A DNA stretch of 64,000 nt, from assembly GCA_047600805.1 (NCBI GenBank), contig JASGKG010000001.1, forward strand, positions 1,302,001-1,366,000. Direction: 5' to 3'. Under the pieces are notes generated by a model that saw nothing but the letters and a program-made list of their open reading frames with translations, ran no database searches and had not been told where the DNA came from. Position numbers and translations under genes: made by a program. The stretch comes from JADKHC01 sp047600805. Its GTDB lineage: Bacteria; Verrucomicrobiota; Verrucomicrobiia; Opitutales; Opitutaceae. Below are positions 1 to 8,100 of the stretch, piece by piece. Within the stretch, counting starts at the first letter, position 1; each line of letters starts with the position of its first letter.

Positions 1-336
1 CTGCTGCTCGAGCAGCGCGGTCTCATGCCGGCGTTCGTGCAGGCGCCGGACGTCTATGCTGTGATCGGCGGAGCGCAGGAGCGACTGGCGGCGTTTGGCG
101 ATATCCATGCGTTGCGTGCGGCCGGCTACAAAGTCGAGTACCCGATGAAAGAAGTCGCTTTCGGCAAGCAGTTCAAAGCGGCCGCCGAGTCCGGCGCGAA
201 GCTGGCGTTGATCTACGGCGGCGACGAGTTGGCCAAAGGCGTGGTGAAAATCCGTGACCTCACCAATCGCTCGGAACAAGAAATTCCGCGCGACCAAGTG
301 CTCGCGACCGTGCGCGACTTTTTCTCCCAGGAATAA
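1..336 (+). CDS. hisS: Histidyl-tRNA synthetase, C-terminal part (5' end outside window)
   Basis: The reading frame is open from base 1 and ends at a TAA, so only the last 111 residues are present. The segment LLEQRGLMPAF followed by DVYAVIGG is typical of the linker into the HisRS anticodon-binding domain, and the rest reads as the alpha/beta fold that recognises the tRNA-His anticodon. The full enzyme charges tRNA-His in the cytoplasm. The catalytic domain and start codon lie upstream and cannot be judged. The assignment is based on the family's recognisable C-terminal sequence pattern. Confidence 0.88.
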   Translation: MLLEQRGLMPAFVQAPDVYAVIGGAQERLAAFGDIHALRAAGYKVEYPMKEVAFGKQFKAAAESGAKLALIYGGDELAKGVVKIRDLTNRSEQEIPRDQVLATVRDFFSQE

Positions 337-655
337 GTTTGCTGAGCAGTAGGTCGAACGCGCGGCCTCTTCCAGGAATTGCTTTAGACGCGACGTGTGT
401 TGTCGTGCCTAATGACTACGTGGCAGTGCCTAGTTCGATTGGGCAACTTGGATCTCGCACCACGCGGAGGCGAAATTTCCAGCCGTAGCTCGGCGAAATG
501 GTGGATTCGCGAAAGTAGCGCCGCCGGTTCTAAGGAGATCCTCGAATGATCCTTGGATCATGCTAAGCTCATGACGGCAGACGACACGTTGATCCGATGT
601 CGGCAACAGGAATTTGAATCTATTAAATGACAGACGGATGGGCTGAAGCCTCGTC
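337..655. other. Intergenic stretch after hisS, no gene seen
   Basis: About 320 bases between the hisS stop and the small convergent gene. I see no convincing reading frame, no tRNA and no repeat. A weak stem ending in a short T run near 644-668 could end hisS transcription, but it is short and imperfect. Confidence 0.4.
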
Positions 656-901
656 CTACCGGGCTTTTTCGCCGTCGATTTTGCGGCTGAGCTCGGAGAG
701 AGCGGCGTGGATTTGAGCGCGTACGCGGACGTCGCTAAGTTCTTCGGCCAGACTATGTATGATGATGGAGAGCAGGAGATCGCGGGTATCCTTTTGGGAT
801 TTCCCGTGGAGCGAGGCTCGTCCATCTTGGCCGAACCATTCTCGGAGCTCTTCGCGGACAGCGCTGAGGCTGTCGAAAGTGACATCTTGCAAAAGTTTCA
901 T
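656..901 (-). CDS. Small helical protein of unknown function
   Basis: An 81-residue protein starting with ATG, predicted mostly helical and highly charged, with no signal peptide or membrane segment. The central part (about residues 40-60) is an amphipathic helix with LLLSIIIHSLAEEL. It shows no family motif I recognise. It lies convergent to hisS and alone on its strand. Residue composition (balanced, few Pro/Arg runs) is more protein-like than the overlapping antisense frames, which is why this frame was chosen. Function unknown. Confidence 0.5.
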   Translation of the reverse strand: MKLLQDVTFDSLSAVREELREWFGQDGRASLHGKSQKDTRDLLLSIIIHSLAEELSDVRVRAQIHAALSELSRKIDGEKAR

Positions 902-1053
902 CGTAAACGGAAGTGGTGTTAGCTGAAGCTGGAACTGCAGCTGACTCTGGCATAATAGGTATTCGAAATTTCCGCGCCGTTGTTTCAGAAAATCTGAAAA
1001 TTTTTTTCGGTGGTTTATCCATGGGCAGCGTCGGCGCGGATCTTTTGAAAGCC

Positions 1054-1090
1054 AAAAAAAGGCCGGCGCTCACGAAGAGGGCCGGCCTTT
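1054..1090 (-). terminator. Rho-independent terminator of the small gene at 1116-1343
   Basis: A perfect 10-bp stem (AAAGGCCGGC at 1058-1067 pairing with 1081-1090) with a 13-base loop. On the minus strand it is followed by a run of T (A run at 1054-1060 on the plus strand), just after the stop of the minus-strand gene. Confidence 0.8.
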
Positions 1091-1115
1091 GCTGGAATCG
1101 AATGGGAGTTCGATC

Positions 1116-1343
1116 TTACTTGGCTTTGCTGAGTTTATCTCCTGCGGCGTGCGCGAGCTTGATCGCGCCTGCCTTGATCTCGGCGGCACCGGGCGTTTTT
1201 GCCGGTAGCGTCTTGACCAGTTTCAGGATATGAGCTGCAACGAGCGCTTCCTCAATCCCCGGCAGGGATTTTCCCGCTCCAGCGCTGGCGCTGGGAGGGA
1301 GGAGGAAGGTTTCGCCTACCGGAACTTCTGGGTCGTCTGGCAT
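1116..1343 (-). CDS. Small Ala/Lys-rich protein of unknown function
   Basis: A 75-residue protein with an acidic, Pro-rich start and an Ala/Lys-rich helical C-terminal half. No known domain is visible. A strong terminator follows immediately, and the gene sits 33 bases downstream of the kinase gene on the other side, with both read leftward from different positions. The terminator and composition support a real gene; function is unknown. Confidence 0.5.
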   Translation of the reverse strand: MPDDPEVPVGETFLLPPSASAGAGKSLPGIEEALVAAHILKLVKTLPAKTPGAAEIKAGAIKLAHAAGDKLSKAK

Positions 1344-1376
1344 ATTATTGTTTAGTTTAGTTTTTCCCCGCCAAAG

Positions 1377-4300
1377 TTACCAATCAAGACCAAGCGAACG
1401 GAGTTGCTTTCGCATTTGGACGAGGTCCCAAATCACGAGGGAGTTGTCGGGTCCGTGTGCGGCTAACTGCGTTTGATCGGGCGAAAAAAGAAGGCGGTAA
1501 TATTGGCTCGGCTGGAGGCGCTGCTCCAGAGTGGCCAAAAGAGCGCCATCTGGGAGCGAGACAAGTCCGATTTGATCGCGCAAACTCGCAGCAAGGAGAG
1601 TTTCATCCGCGGAAAATGCTACATATGAGGTTTTTTCCTCCACCTCGGCCGGTAAAGCGGGCCCTTTGGTCCAAGTTCCCGTATTCCAAAGGACGTGATC
1701 ACTGCCCGAACCAGTGAGACTGATCCATTTCCCACTAGGGCTAAACTTTACACCTCCTGCCCGACCTGCTTGAAGCGATGTTACTTTCTGCGCGGCAGGG
1801 TACGTATGGATTTCGGCGGTTTTATTATTGTAGACAGCAATCCACCATTTCGTATCGGGGCTGAGCGACGCATCTTTTATGTCCGACGTTGTGGTGAGTT
1901 CGCACTCCTTCTGATTGGTTTCCGAATTCCAAACTACTACTTTTGAATCCCTTTCCGAGGTTAGGGTGGCAAGAGGGCTCCCCGCATTCGCATCGCTGCC
2001 AAACGCGTAGGTCTGCCATTGTGGGAAGAGACGGCGCAATTGAAGCGTAAGTCGTGGTTCGTTTAGGAAACAGTCGTACAGCGACAACCCTGTCCGGCGC
2101 CTCAACACGGCGAGTGTTTTGCCGTCGCGTAAGAATCGCAGCGAGCTTTGCGTAGGATCGAGATTGGAAAGGGTTGTTAACCGGGTCTTCTTCTTACCAT
2201 CGAAAACTTGTATGCTCATGATCGACGCGGTGGCGAGAAGACGAGAATCGGGTGAATAGGAAGAGGTTCCGGCGGCGATGATTTGGTCCTGCGCTGATGG
2301 CGGTGCGAAGGCTGTACACACGCGGTCTGCTCCGACGACTTCGATCAGCGTGACGCAGGTTTTGTAGTCCGTTGTATGAATGAAACGATCATCGGGAGAG
2401 AACCCAAGAGATGATTCACTAAGGTACCCGGTGGCTTCAACCAGCTCACTCATCGTGCGAATATCCCAGAGCCGCAGTGTGCGATCAGACGCATTTGAAA
2501 CGAGCATTTCGCCACTGTGATTAAAAGCGACAAAGGAGACTTGCTGGCGGTGCCCCTGCAGGGTTCCGATATTCTGCCAATCCGACGTGCGAAACAGGTG
2601 GATGGAATAATCGAGACTGCCTACCGCGAGTGTCTGCTGGGATGGACTCCACGCGAAGCTGCTCGTGCCAGCCGGCATTTCAAGATTTACCAATGCTCCG
2701 GTTTCCTTGAACGCCCAAACGCGAGCAAACTTCTTTCCCGAACTCGGGCTGCCGCATCCCAGCGCGAGCATTTTGCCATCGGGTGAAAAAGCGCATTGTT
2801 CGGGTTGATCCATCTTCAGGGTCGCGATGGTCTGGCCACTTGGCACCTCGAATATTTTCACCCCGTCTGCTTCGCCGAGAGCGAGCAGCGTTTCATCAGC
2901 CGAAAATACACAATCGGAGGAAAAACCAATTGAGTGCGGGATCTTATGATCGGGAAAGTATGCGACGCGACGCCCGGTTTCGGTTTCGAATATGTAGACT
3001 CCGCCATCTGCACACCGTGCCGCGATATATCGGGAGCCGCTGTGGATCAGAGCAAGGACGCGCTGTCCGACGCTGAAAAGGTTCGGTCTAAGTAAGCTGC
3101 CATCTCGAAGGCTAAACAGGCTGACCTCTCCGGATTCGCTGGCGACAGCGACCGTCTGAAGGGCTTTGTCGAACGCGAGCCTCTGTCCGCTGTTTGCACG
3201 CACGGGGAAACTCTTGGCGACTTGGAGGTCGACTAAGGTTAAAGCAGCGATCGCTTCGTTACGGAGCTCCAAGCTGGGGCGGATGGCGGCGGCTTTTTTT
3301 ATCGCTTCAATCGCTTCGGTGCGGTGGCCGGCTTCGTTGGTCATGCGCGAGGCACGGGCTTGGGCGATCAGAGCGGCGTAGAGCTGTTCGCGGCGGTCGG
3401 CTTCGGCGTCAACGGCGCGTTTACGGGCTTGGTTGATGTTGACGGCGGCGATGGTTGCACCTATGGCGAGCGCCGTGATCGCGCCGGCGAGCGTCGCGCC
3501 GAGCGTGGCGGGGAGGGGATTGCGGCGGGCCCAGCGCCAGAGTTGTTCGGCGGCGCTCACTGGCCGAGCGCGAATCGGGCGGCCCGCGATCCAGTTCTCA
3601 AGATCGTCGGCGAGGGCGGCGGCCGTCTTGTACCTGCTCGCTGGTTCGCGTTCTAGCGCCTTCATGCAGATGACCTCGAGGTCGCGTGGCGTTTGGTTGA
3701 CGATGGAAGAAGGTTTGGCTGGGGAGCTCTCGGAAGCTTGGCGCAGTGTCTCGATGACGGTTTGGCCAACAAAAGGTGGGCGCCCAGTCATGAGCTCGTA
3801 GAGAATGGCGCCGAGGCTGTAGATGTCGGCGGAGATGGTGAGTGTTTTGCCGCTGGCTTGTTCGGGCGCGATGTAATGCGGCGTACCGAGCACGGCGGAG
3901 GTCACGGTGAGGCGACGATCGTCATCGATCCATTTGGCCAAACCAAAGTCACAGACGTAAGGTTCGCCGGCGTCGTCGAGGAGGATATTGCCTGGTTTAA
4001 GGTCCCGATGGAGAATGCCGTGCTCGTGGGCGTGCTGTACGCCGCGGGCGATCTTGGCGACGAGTTGGGCGGCTTTGCGCGGATGGCCCAAGAAATCCGG
4101 CAGGCGTTGCGCGAGGCTACCGCCCGTCGCGAGCTTCATGCTGAAGAACGGAATGCCGTCGTGCTCGCCGACCTCGTGGATCGGCAAAATGTGGCGATGG
4201 TCGAGGCTGGTGACGGCGCGCACTTCGGACCGGAACCGTTTGATGAGATCTGGTTCGTCGAGGTGGTGTGCCTGAAGGATTTTAATGGCGACGCTGCGGC

Positions 4301-4550
4301 CGGTCACATGATCGCGCGCCCGGTAAACGGTGCCCATGCCGCCGCGACCGAGCTCTTCGATAATCTCGAAGTGGGAAAAACTGCGACCAAAGGCCGTCTT
4401 CGGCTCTTCGTCTTCCCAGAACGCGTGTTCGTCGTTGCGTTCCTCAATATCGAGGGTGTTGGCAAGGAGACAGGAAGGGCAGATCCCGTCGAGTTTGGTG
4501 GAGGCAAAAACCAAGCCGCAACGGGGGCAGGTGCGTTCGATTTCCGTCAT
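1377..4550 (-). CDS. Membrane Ser/Thr protein kinase with zinc ribbon and WD40 sensor domain
   Basis: A 1057-residue protein. Residues 8-27 form a CPxCG...CPSC zinc ribbon. Residues about 60-325 are a Hanks-type kinase: glycine loop GRGGMG (69-74), ATP-binding Lys90 in VAIK, catalytic HRDLKPGN (181-188) and DFG (201-203). A single membrane helix lies near 346-371. A coiled helical linker follows, then a long C-terminal region with WD40-like repeats (for example SPDGKMLALG and LRLWDIRT), probably one or two beta-propellers outside the membrane. All catalytic residues are present, so it should be active. The adjacent sigma-factor gene 21 bases upstream suggests a signalling pair, an arrangement common in Planctomycetes and Verrucomicrobia. 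The signal sensed is unknown. Confidence 0.9.
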   Translation of the reverse strand: MTEIERTCPRCGLVFASTKLDGICPSCLLANTLDIEERNDEHAFWEDEEPKTAFGRSFSHFEIIEELGRGGMGTVYRARDHVTGRSVAIKILQAHHLDEPDLIKRFRSEVRAVTSLDHRHILPIHEVGEHDGIPFFSMKLATGGSLAQRLPDFLGHPRKAAQLVAKIARGVQHAHEHGILHRDLKPGNILLDDAGEPYVCDFGLAKWIDDDRRLTVTSAVLGTPHYIAPEQASGKTLTISADIYSLGAILYELMTGRPPFVGQTVIETLRQASESSPAKPSSIVNQTPRDLEVICMKALEREPASRYKTAAALADDLENWIAGRPIRARPVSAAEQLWRWARRNPLPATLGATLAGAITALAIGATIAAVNINQARKRAVDAEADRREQLYAALIAQARASRMTNEAGHRTEAIEAIKKAAAIRPSLELRNEAIAALTLVDLQVAKSFPVRANSGQRLAFDKALQTVAVASESGEVSLFSLRDGSLLRPNLFSVGQRVLALIHSGSRYIAARCADGGVYIFETETGRRVAYFPDHKIPHSIGFSSDCVFSADETLLALGEADGVKIFEVPSGQTIATLKMDQPEQCAFSPDGKMLALGCGSPSSGKKFARVWAFKETGALVNLEMPAGTSSFAWSPSQQTLAVGSLDYSIHLFRTSDWQNIGTLQGHRQQVSFVAFNHSGEMLVSNASDRTLRLWDIRTMSELVEATGYLSESSLGFSPDDRFIHTTDYKTCVTLIEVVGADRVCTAFAPPSAQDQIIAAGTSSYSPDSRLLATASIMSIQVFDGKKKTRLTTLSNLDPTQSSLRFLRDGKTLAVLRRRTGLSLYDCFLNEPRLTLQLRRLFPQWQTYAFGSDANAGSPLATLTSERDSKVVVWNSETNQKECELTTTSDIKDASLSPDTKWWIAVYNNKTAEIHTYPAAQKVTSLQAGRAGGVKFSPSGKWISLTGSGSDHVLWNTGTWTKGPALPAEVEEKTSYVAFSADETLLAASLRDQIGLVSLPDGALLATLEQRLQPSQYYRLLFSPDQTQLAAHGPDNSLVIWDLVQMRKQLRSLGLDW

Positions 4551-4571
4551 GAGTGACGCTGGAGGAGGATT

Positions 4572-5330
4572 TTAACCGGCAGTTTCGTTGCTGAGCACGG
4601 AGCGAAGATGGCGCATTTCCTCGTCGATCTGGTCGGGGAACTCGACGGTTTTGGCGACTTCGCGCCGCAAGTGGGTGCGGAAGTCGGATCGTAGGCGGGA
4701 GACACCGGTTCGGACGGTACCGGCGGGCTGGCCTAATTTTTGGGCGGCTTCTTCATAGGCGCCCAGCGGCTGATCGTCGGTGAGGAAAGGTTTTAGAATG
4801 CGGAACACTTCACGTTTCCCGCGACGCGCGAAATCGGCCTCGAGCTGACCGAGGGCGGCTTCGATGGCTGCGACCGCCCACTCACGTTCAAAAATGGCTT
4901 CAGCGGCTGCGCGCGGAGAGTAGTGCGACGCCTCAAATTTACTTTCCACGTCCGCTTCATCGATGGAGATCGCGGCTGCGCCGCCGCCGCGCTTAAGAGC
5001 GTTGTTTTTGACGGCCTCGCTCGCCATGTGGTGCTGCAGGCAGGTGAGCAGATAGCTGCGGAATCGCCCTTTGAGCGGATCGACGCGGGTGAGCGACTTG
5101 CTCTCGATGAGGTTAAGAAAGAAATTTTGGATGACATCCTGGGCGCGGTGATGGTCGAGTCCGCGGCGCCTTACAAAAGCGTAAAGGGGATGCCAATAGG
5201 TTCGGCAAAGACGGGCGAGTGCCTCCTTGGCGCCTGGCGCTTGGGTTTGCGCCGACGCCAGCACCATGCTCCAACGCGTTTCCTCGAAACGGGCGGGGGT
5301 GGCTTTTTTTGGCGAGGCTTGTTCTTCCAC
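4572..5330 (-). CDS. ECF-type RNA polymerase sigma factor, kinase-associated
   Basis: The protein has sigma region 2 (LYAFVRRRGLDHHRAQDVIQNFF) and a C-terminal region 4 with a helix-turn-helix (GTVRTGVSRLRSDFRTHL). The opening RFEETRWSMVLA is characteristic of the large sigma factors that sit next to Ser/Thr kinases in Planctomycetes and Verrucomicrobia. It is read just ahead of the kinase gene, probably co-transcribed. The start is uncertain: the frame stays open back to 5546, but homology-like sequence begins only around the GTG at 5330 (or a TTG at 5339), and no clear ribosome-binding site marks either. The upstream extension has an unlikely composition. Confidence 0.82.
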   Translation of the reverse strand: MEEQASPKKATPARFEETRWSMVLASAQTQAPGAKEALARLCRTYWHPLYAFVRRRGLDHHRAQDVIQNFFLNLIESKSLTRVDPLKGRFRSYLLTCLQHHMASEAVKNNALKRGGGAAAISIDEADVESKFEASHYSPRAAAEAIFEREWAVAAIEAALGQLEADFARRGKREVFRILKPFLTDDQPLGAYEEAAQKLGQPAGTVRTGVSRLRSDFRTHLRREVAKTVEFPDQIDEEMRHLRSVLSNETAG

Positions 5331-5645
5331 AAGGTCCAATGTGCAAAGTAATCGAAAGCTTGTCGATATACGACTTGTAGCCCCCTTGGGTGGAAAACAG
5401 CTTTTGTGAAAAACTGTAGGCGATTTGCAGAAGCGCTGTAGTGACGGAGCGGTTACAGACGCGTGCCACGCCAAAAACATAGAGTGAACGCGGGTTCGGG
5501 CGTGGTGGTGGAGATAGGATACTGTAGATGTTCGCAGCTGGCGCACATCTAGTATTTAGGAATTGCCACCGATTTGTTACAAAAAAAGAAACAATCGGTC
5601 GCGCCAGTGTTTCTTCAGTACCCGGACTTTCCTGCAAACGTCTCG
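5331..5645. other. Intergenic region between sigma factor and MBL gene
   Basis: About 315 bases without a supported gene. It should hold the promoter of the sigma factor/kinase pair. An imperfect inverted repeat at 5568-5599 (ACCGATTTGTT facing AAACAATCGGT with an A-rich loop) lies just beyond the stop of the MBL gene and may end its transcription, although it has no strong T run. Confidence 0.4.
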
Positions 5646-6470
5646 TTAGCGCACGAAAAAAGGATTATTGCGCCTTTCCTGGCCAACGGTGGTGATCGGA
5701 CCGTGGCCGCAGGCAAGCACGGTATCGCCGGGCAGCGAGATGATCTTCTTCAGAGTGTTTTCGAAGGCATCTGTAGGCGAAACGATACCGCGGCCCATCG
5801 AGCAGGAAAATATTGCATCTCCCACAATCGCGAGCGGCCACGAAAGTCCTGTAATATAATACGTCGTTCCCCCACGCGAATGGCCCGACGTCAGAAGTGT
5901 TTTAATTGCCAGAGGACCGAGGTGGAAAAACGCATTTTCCACGAAGGTTTTTGCACCTGGATAGGAAACAGGTTCCAGCGCACTGGCCCAAACCTCCGCC
6001 TGAGTTTCTGCCGCGAGACGCGGGAGATCCGCAATATGGTCCTCGTGGGTGTGGGTGATAAAAATATAGCGCACCGTCAATCGGTACTCGCGGACAAATT
6101 CCAACATGGGCTCGCAGGTGGCGCCCGTATCAAAAGCCGCTGCGTGCCGCGAACGATCGTCCCAAATAACATAACTATTAACCGTGATGTCATCCATGGC
6201 GGTGTTGAAAGCGGCAAAACCGGTTTTAAACACCGGTTGTTCCGGATACCATTTTTTCCGGGCGAGACGCACCAACGCATCGCGATTCAGGCGAAGGTGA
6301 GCGGCGACGCGGCGGGCAACAGCCTCGTCGAAATCGCCAGCCTTGAGTTTAGCGATGTCGCGAGGTTGCACCGCAGCGCGGCGAGCGAGTTCTTGATCGT
6401 CGATGCCGAGCGTGTGCTGCGCTTTGGCGATGACGTCGATATAGTTGTCTTCAAGAGGAACTCGGCCCAT
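5646..6470 (-). CDS. MBL-fold metallohydrolase with N-terminal helical (HTH-like) region
   Basis: A 274-residue protein when started at the ATG at 6470 (MGRVPLEDNY); an in-frame extension to 6548 exists but reads poorly. The first ~65 residues are helical and resemble a small Xre-like or antitoxin-like HTH (AQHTLGIDDQELARRAAVQPRDIAKL). Then comes a metallo-beta-lactamase fold with THTHEDH (about 139-145), a GHSRGG segment, VGDAIF and a late ACGHGP, giving the usual two-metal ligand set. The substrate cannot be named; glyoxalase-II or sulfur-dioxygenase-like thiol ester/persulfide chemistry is possible. It is divergently arranged with the SDR gene, so a shared promoter region is likely. Confidence 0.78.
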   Translation of the reverse strand: MGRVPLEDNYIDVIAKAQHTLGIDDQELARRAAVQPRDIAKLKAGDFDEAVARRVAAHLRLNRDALVRLARKKWYPEQPVFKTGFAAFNTAMDDITVNSYVIWDDRSRHAAAFDTGATCEPMLEFVREYRLTVRYIFITHTHEDHIADLPRLAAETQAEVWASALEPVSYPGAKTFVENAFFHLGPLAIKTLLTSGHSRGGTTYYITGLSWPLAIVGDAIFSCSMGRGIVSPTDAFENTLKKIISLPGDTVLACGHGPITTVGQERRNNPFFVR

Positions 6471-6606
6471 GCGGCTCAAGTAGTCGCACGGACCGCTCTG
6501 GCGCAAGCGGAATGGCGATTGTTCGGTTGAAGCTTCCGATGAAAACAAGACTCGTGTCCGCTTTGCCTTGCCAGAACCAAGTTATATGGCTTTCTTGCCC
6601 GCACCC

Positions 6607-7392
6607 ATGAATACTCCCGAATACCTGAATTCACTGTTTTCCCTCACCGGTAAAGTCGCTGTTGTCATCGGCGGCACCGGCGAACTTTGCGGCGCGATGG
6701 CCGAAGGCATGGCCGGCGCCGGCGCTGAGGTCGTGCTGGTTGGTCGCAGCAAAGAAAAAGCCGACGCGCGCATCGCCAAAATTGCTGCAGCAGGCGGCAA
6801 GGCCTATTTCGTTCCGACCGAAGCCAGCAGCAAAACCGAACTCGAGCAGTTGCTAAAAACCGTTCTCGAGAAATCCGGCAAAGTGGACATCGTTGTTAAC
6901 GGAGCGGGAGTAAATTCGGCGACGCCGTTTACCGATATTGCCGAGGACGAGTTCGAACGCATTATTAAGATCAATCTAAAAGGCGTGTTCCTGGGTTGCC
7001 AAGTGTTCGGCAAATACCTCGTTGACCGCGGGCAGGGTGGTTCGATCATCAACCTTGGCTCGATGTCCGGCGTGGTGCCTCTCTCACGCGTTTTCACTTA
7101 CTCCGCGAGCAAGGCGGCCGTGCATAACCTTTCGCTCAACCTAGCACGGGAATGGGCCACGAAAAACGTGCGCGTCAACGTGCTGGTCCCCGGCTTCTTC
7201 CCAGCCGAGCAGAACCGCAAGATCCTGAGCCCTGACCGCGTGGCGTCCATCATGGGGCATACTCCGATGAAACGGTTCGGCGAAGCCAAAGAGCTGATCG
7301 GAGCGACGCTTCTGCTGGCCAGCGATGCCGGCTCGTTTATCACCGGCGACGAGCTGATCGTAGACGGCGGTTATCACGCCATGACGATCTGA
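6607..7392 (+). CDS. Short-chain dehydrogenase/reductase (possible sugar-acid oxidoreductase)
   Basis: A 261-residue protein from the ATG at 6607 (MNTPEYLNSLFSL). It has a Rossmann nucleotide loop IGGTGELCGA (21-30), NGAG (98-101), Ser152/154 and the catalytic Tyr165-x3-Lys169 (YSASK), and the C-terminal DGGY found in classical SDRs. The overall pattern (LFSLTGKVAVVIGG, GAMAEG) resembles D-mannonate/fructuronate oxidoreductases of the SDR type, but substrate cannot be fixed from sequence. The nucleotide loop is GGTGxxCG rather than the common TGxxxGIG. A strong terminator follows, so the gene is probably monocistronic. Confidence 0.85.
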   Translation: MNTPEYLNSLFSLTGKVAVVIGGTGELCGAMAEGMAGAGAEVVLVGRSKEKADARIAKIAAAGGKAYFVPTEASSKTELEQLLKTVLEKSGKVDIVVNGAGVNSATPFTDIAEDEFERIIKINLKGVFLGCQVFGKYLVDRGQGGSIINLGSMSGVVPLSRVFTYSASKAAVHNLSLNLAREWATKNVRVNVLVPGFFPAEQNRKILSPDRVASIMGHTPMKRFGEAKELIGATLLLASDAGSFITGDELIVDGGYHAMTI

Positions 7393-7406
7393 GTAATTTC
7401 TTACCC

Positions 7407-7440
7407 AAAGGCCGGAAGCTTAAGCTTCCGGCCTTTTTTA
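7407..7440 (+). terminator. Rho-independent terminator after the SDR gene
   Basis: A perfect 15-bp self-complementary arm pair (7407-7421 with 7422-7436, containing GGCCGGAAGC) followed by a T run. It is 15 bases after the SDR stop codon. Confidence 0.88.
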
Positions 7441-7480
7441 TTTCCTGTACGCTAGAGAATAAAAGATTTGCTAGTAGTTG

Positions 7481-7506
7481 TTGTATAGAGGGAAGCGCCT
7501 ATACAA
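7481..7506. promoter_or_regulatory. Operator-like inverted repeat upstream of the small HTH gene
   Basis: A perfect 8-bp inverted repeat, TTGTATAG (7481-7488) and CTATACAA (7499-7506), with a 10-base spacer. It lies about 28 bases upstream of the candidate -35 box. Spacing of half-sites (18 bases start to start) fits a dimeric regulator. It has no T run and is not near a stop codon, so termination is less likely. Confidence 0.4.
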
Positions 7507-7533
7507 TCCCGGCATACGCACCATATTTCCGTT

Positions 7534-7561
7534 TTGACATGAATATACATCGCACTACAAA
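7534..7561 (+). promoter_or_regulatory. Sigma70-type promoter candidate for the 7630 gene
   Basis: A perfect TTGACA at 7534-7539 and TACAAA at 7556-7561 with a 16-base spacer, in an AT-rich stretch. It would give a leader of about 60 bases before the GTG at 7630. Confidence 0.5.
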
Positions 7562-7629
7562 ACGTTTAGGCAAAATTCTAAATAAGAATATCAAATAACG
7601 CACTTGCGTTTATCGGCGGATATTATTGA

Positions 7630-8010
7630 GTGAGCGTTCTTATGGTTACTGATGCTGTTAAAGAACTGGCCGCCGCGAAAGCGAAAGTGGCCGCACTGGA
7701 ACAATCCCTCGCCAAGGAGCTAAAGCAGAAACTTGCAAAGCTGCCTTCTGAATATGGATTTGAGAGCCTGCCTGCCTTTATCAAGGCATTGAAACAAGCT
7801 GCAGGCGGCCGCGTGGCGAAAGCCGCAGGCCCAGGTCGCGCCGGCAAACGCGCCAAGCGCGCCAAAATCACTCCGGAGATCAAATCCGAGGTGAAATCGA
7901 TGGTGAACGCCGGCAAAACCGGTGCGGCGATCGCCAAGGATCTGGGTATTTCCCTCCCGAGCGTGCAGAATATCAAAAAGGAACTGGGCCTCGTTAAAAA
8001 ACGCGGCTGA
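7630..8010 (+). CDS. Small coiled-coil/HTH DNA-binding-like protein
   Basis: A 126-residue basic protein. Residues about 8-40 form a heptad coiled coil (Ala/Lys/Leu rich), 60-80 are an Ala/Gly/Lys/Arg linker with GRAGKRAKRAK, and 82-122 form a helix-turn-helix of the resolvase/Hin type (SMVNAGKTGAAIAKDLGISLPSVQNIKKELG). This suggests a small dimeric nucleoid or regulatory protein, though no partner is visible. The start is GTG at 7630 with a GGCGGA segment about 10 bases upstream; ATG at 7642 is an alternative. It has its own promoter, upstream palindrome and terminator. Confidence 0.75.
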   Translation: MSVLMVTDAVKELAAAKAKVAALEQSLAKELKQKLAKLPSEYGFESLPAFIKALKQAAGGRVAKAAGPGRAGKRAKRAKITPEIKSEVKSMVNAGKTGAAIAKDLGISLPSVQNIKKELGLVKKRG

Positions 8011-8030
8011 GTTCAACCAAGCGAATTTCA

Positions 8031-8058
8031 AAGCCCCGTAGCAATCCGGGGCTTTTTT
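8031..8058 (+). terminator. Rho-independent terminator
   Basis: Stem AAGCCCCG (8031-8038) with CGGGGCTT (8047-8054), 8-base loop, then a run of T. It lies 20 bases after the stop of the HTH gene. Confidence 0.88.
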
Positions 8059-8100
8059 CGTCTTTGCAGTGGATGGTTTGCGTGACAATGGAGTAGGGGC

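Noticed and set aside
3693..4556. Long plus-strand open frame (287 codons) antisense to the kinase gene
   Set aside because: It overlaps the well-supported kinase gene on the opposite strand, shows no domain, and its composition mirrors the kinase codons. Antisense frames of this kind are common in GC-rich DNA.
5331..5546. N-terminal extension of the sigma factor
   Set aside because: The extension has unusual composition with no relation to sigma region 1; the family opening RFEETRWSMVLA begins just after the GTG at 5330.
5574..6530. Plus-strand 318-codon open frame antisense to the MBL gene
   Set aside because: Antisense to a gene with clear catalytic motifs; no start context or domain.
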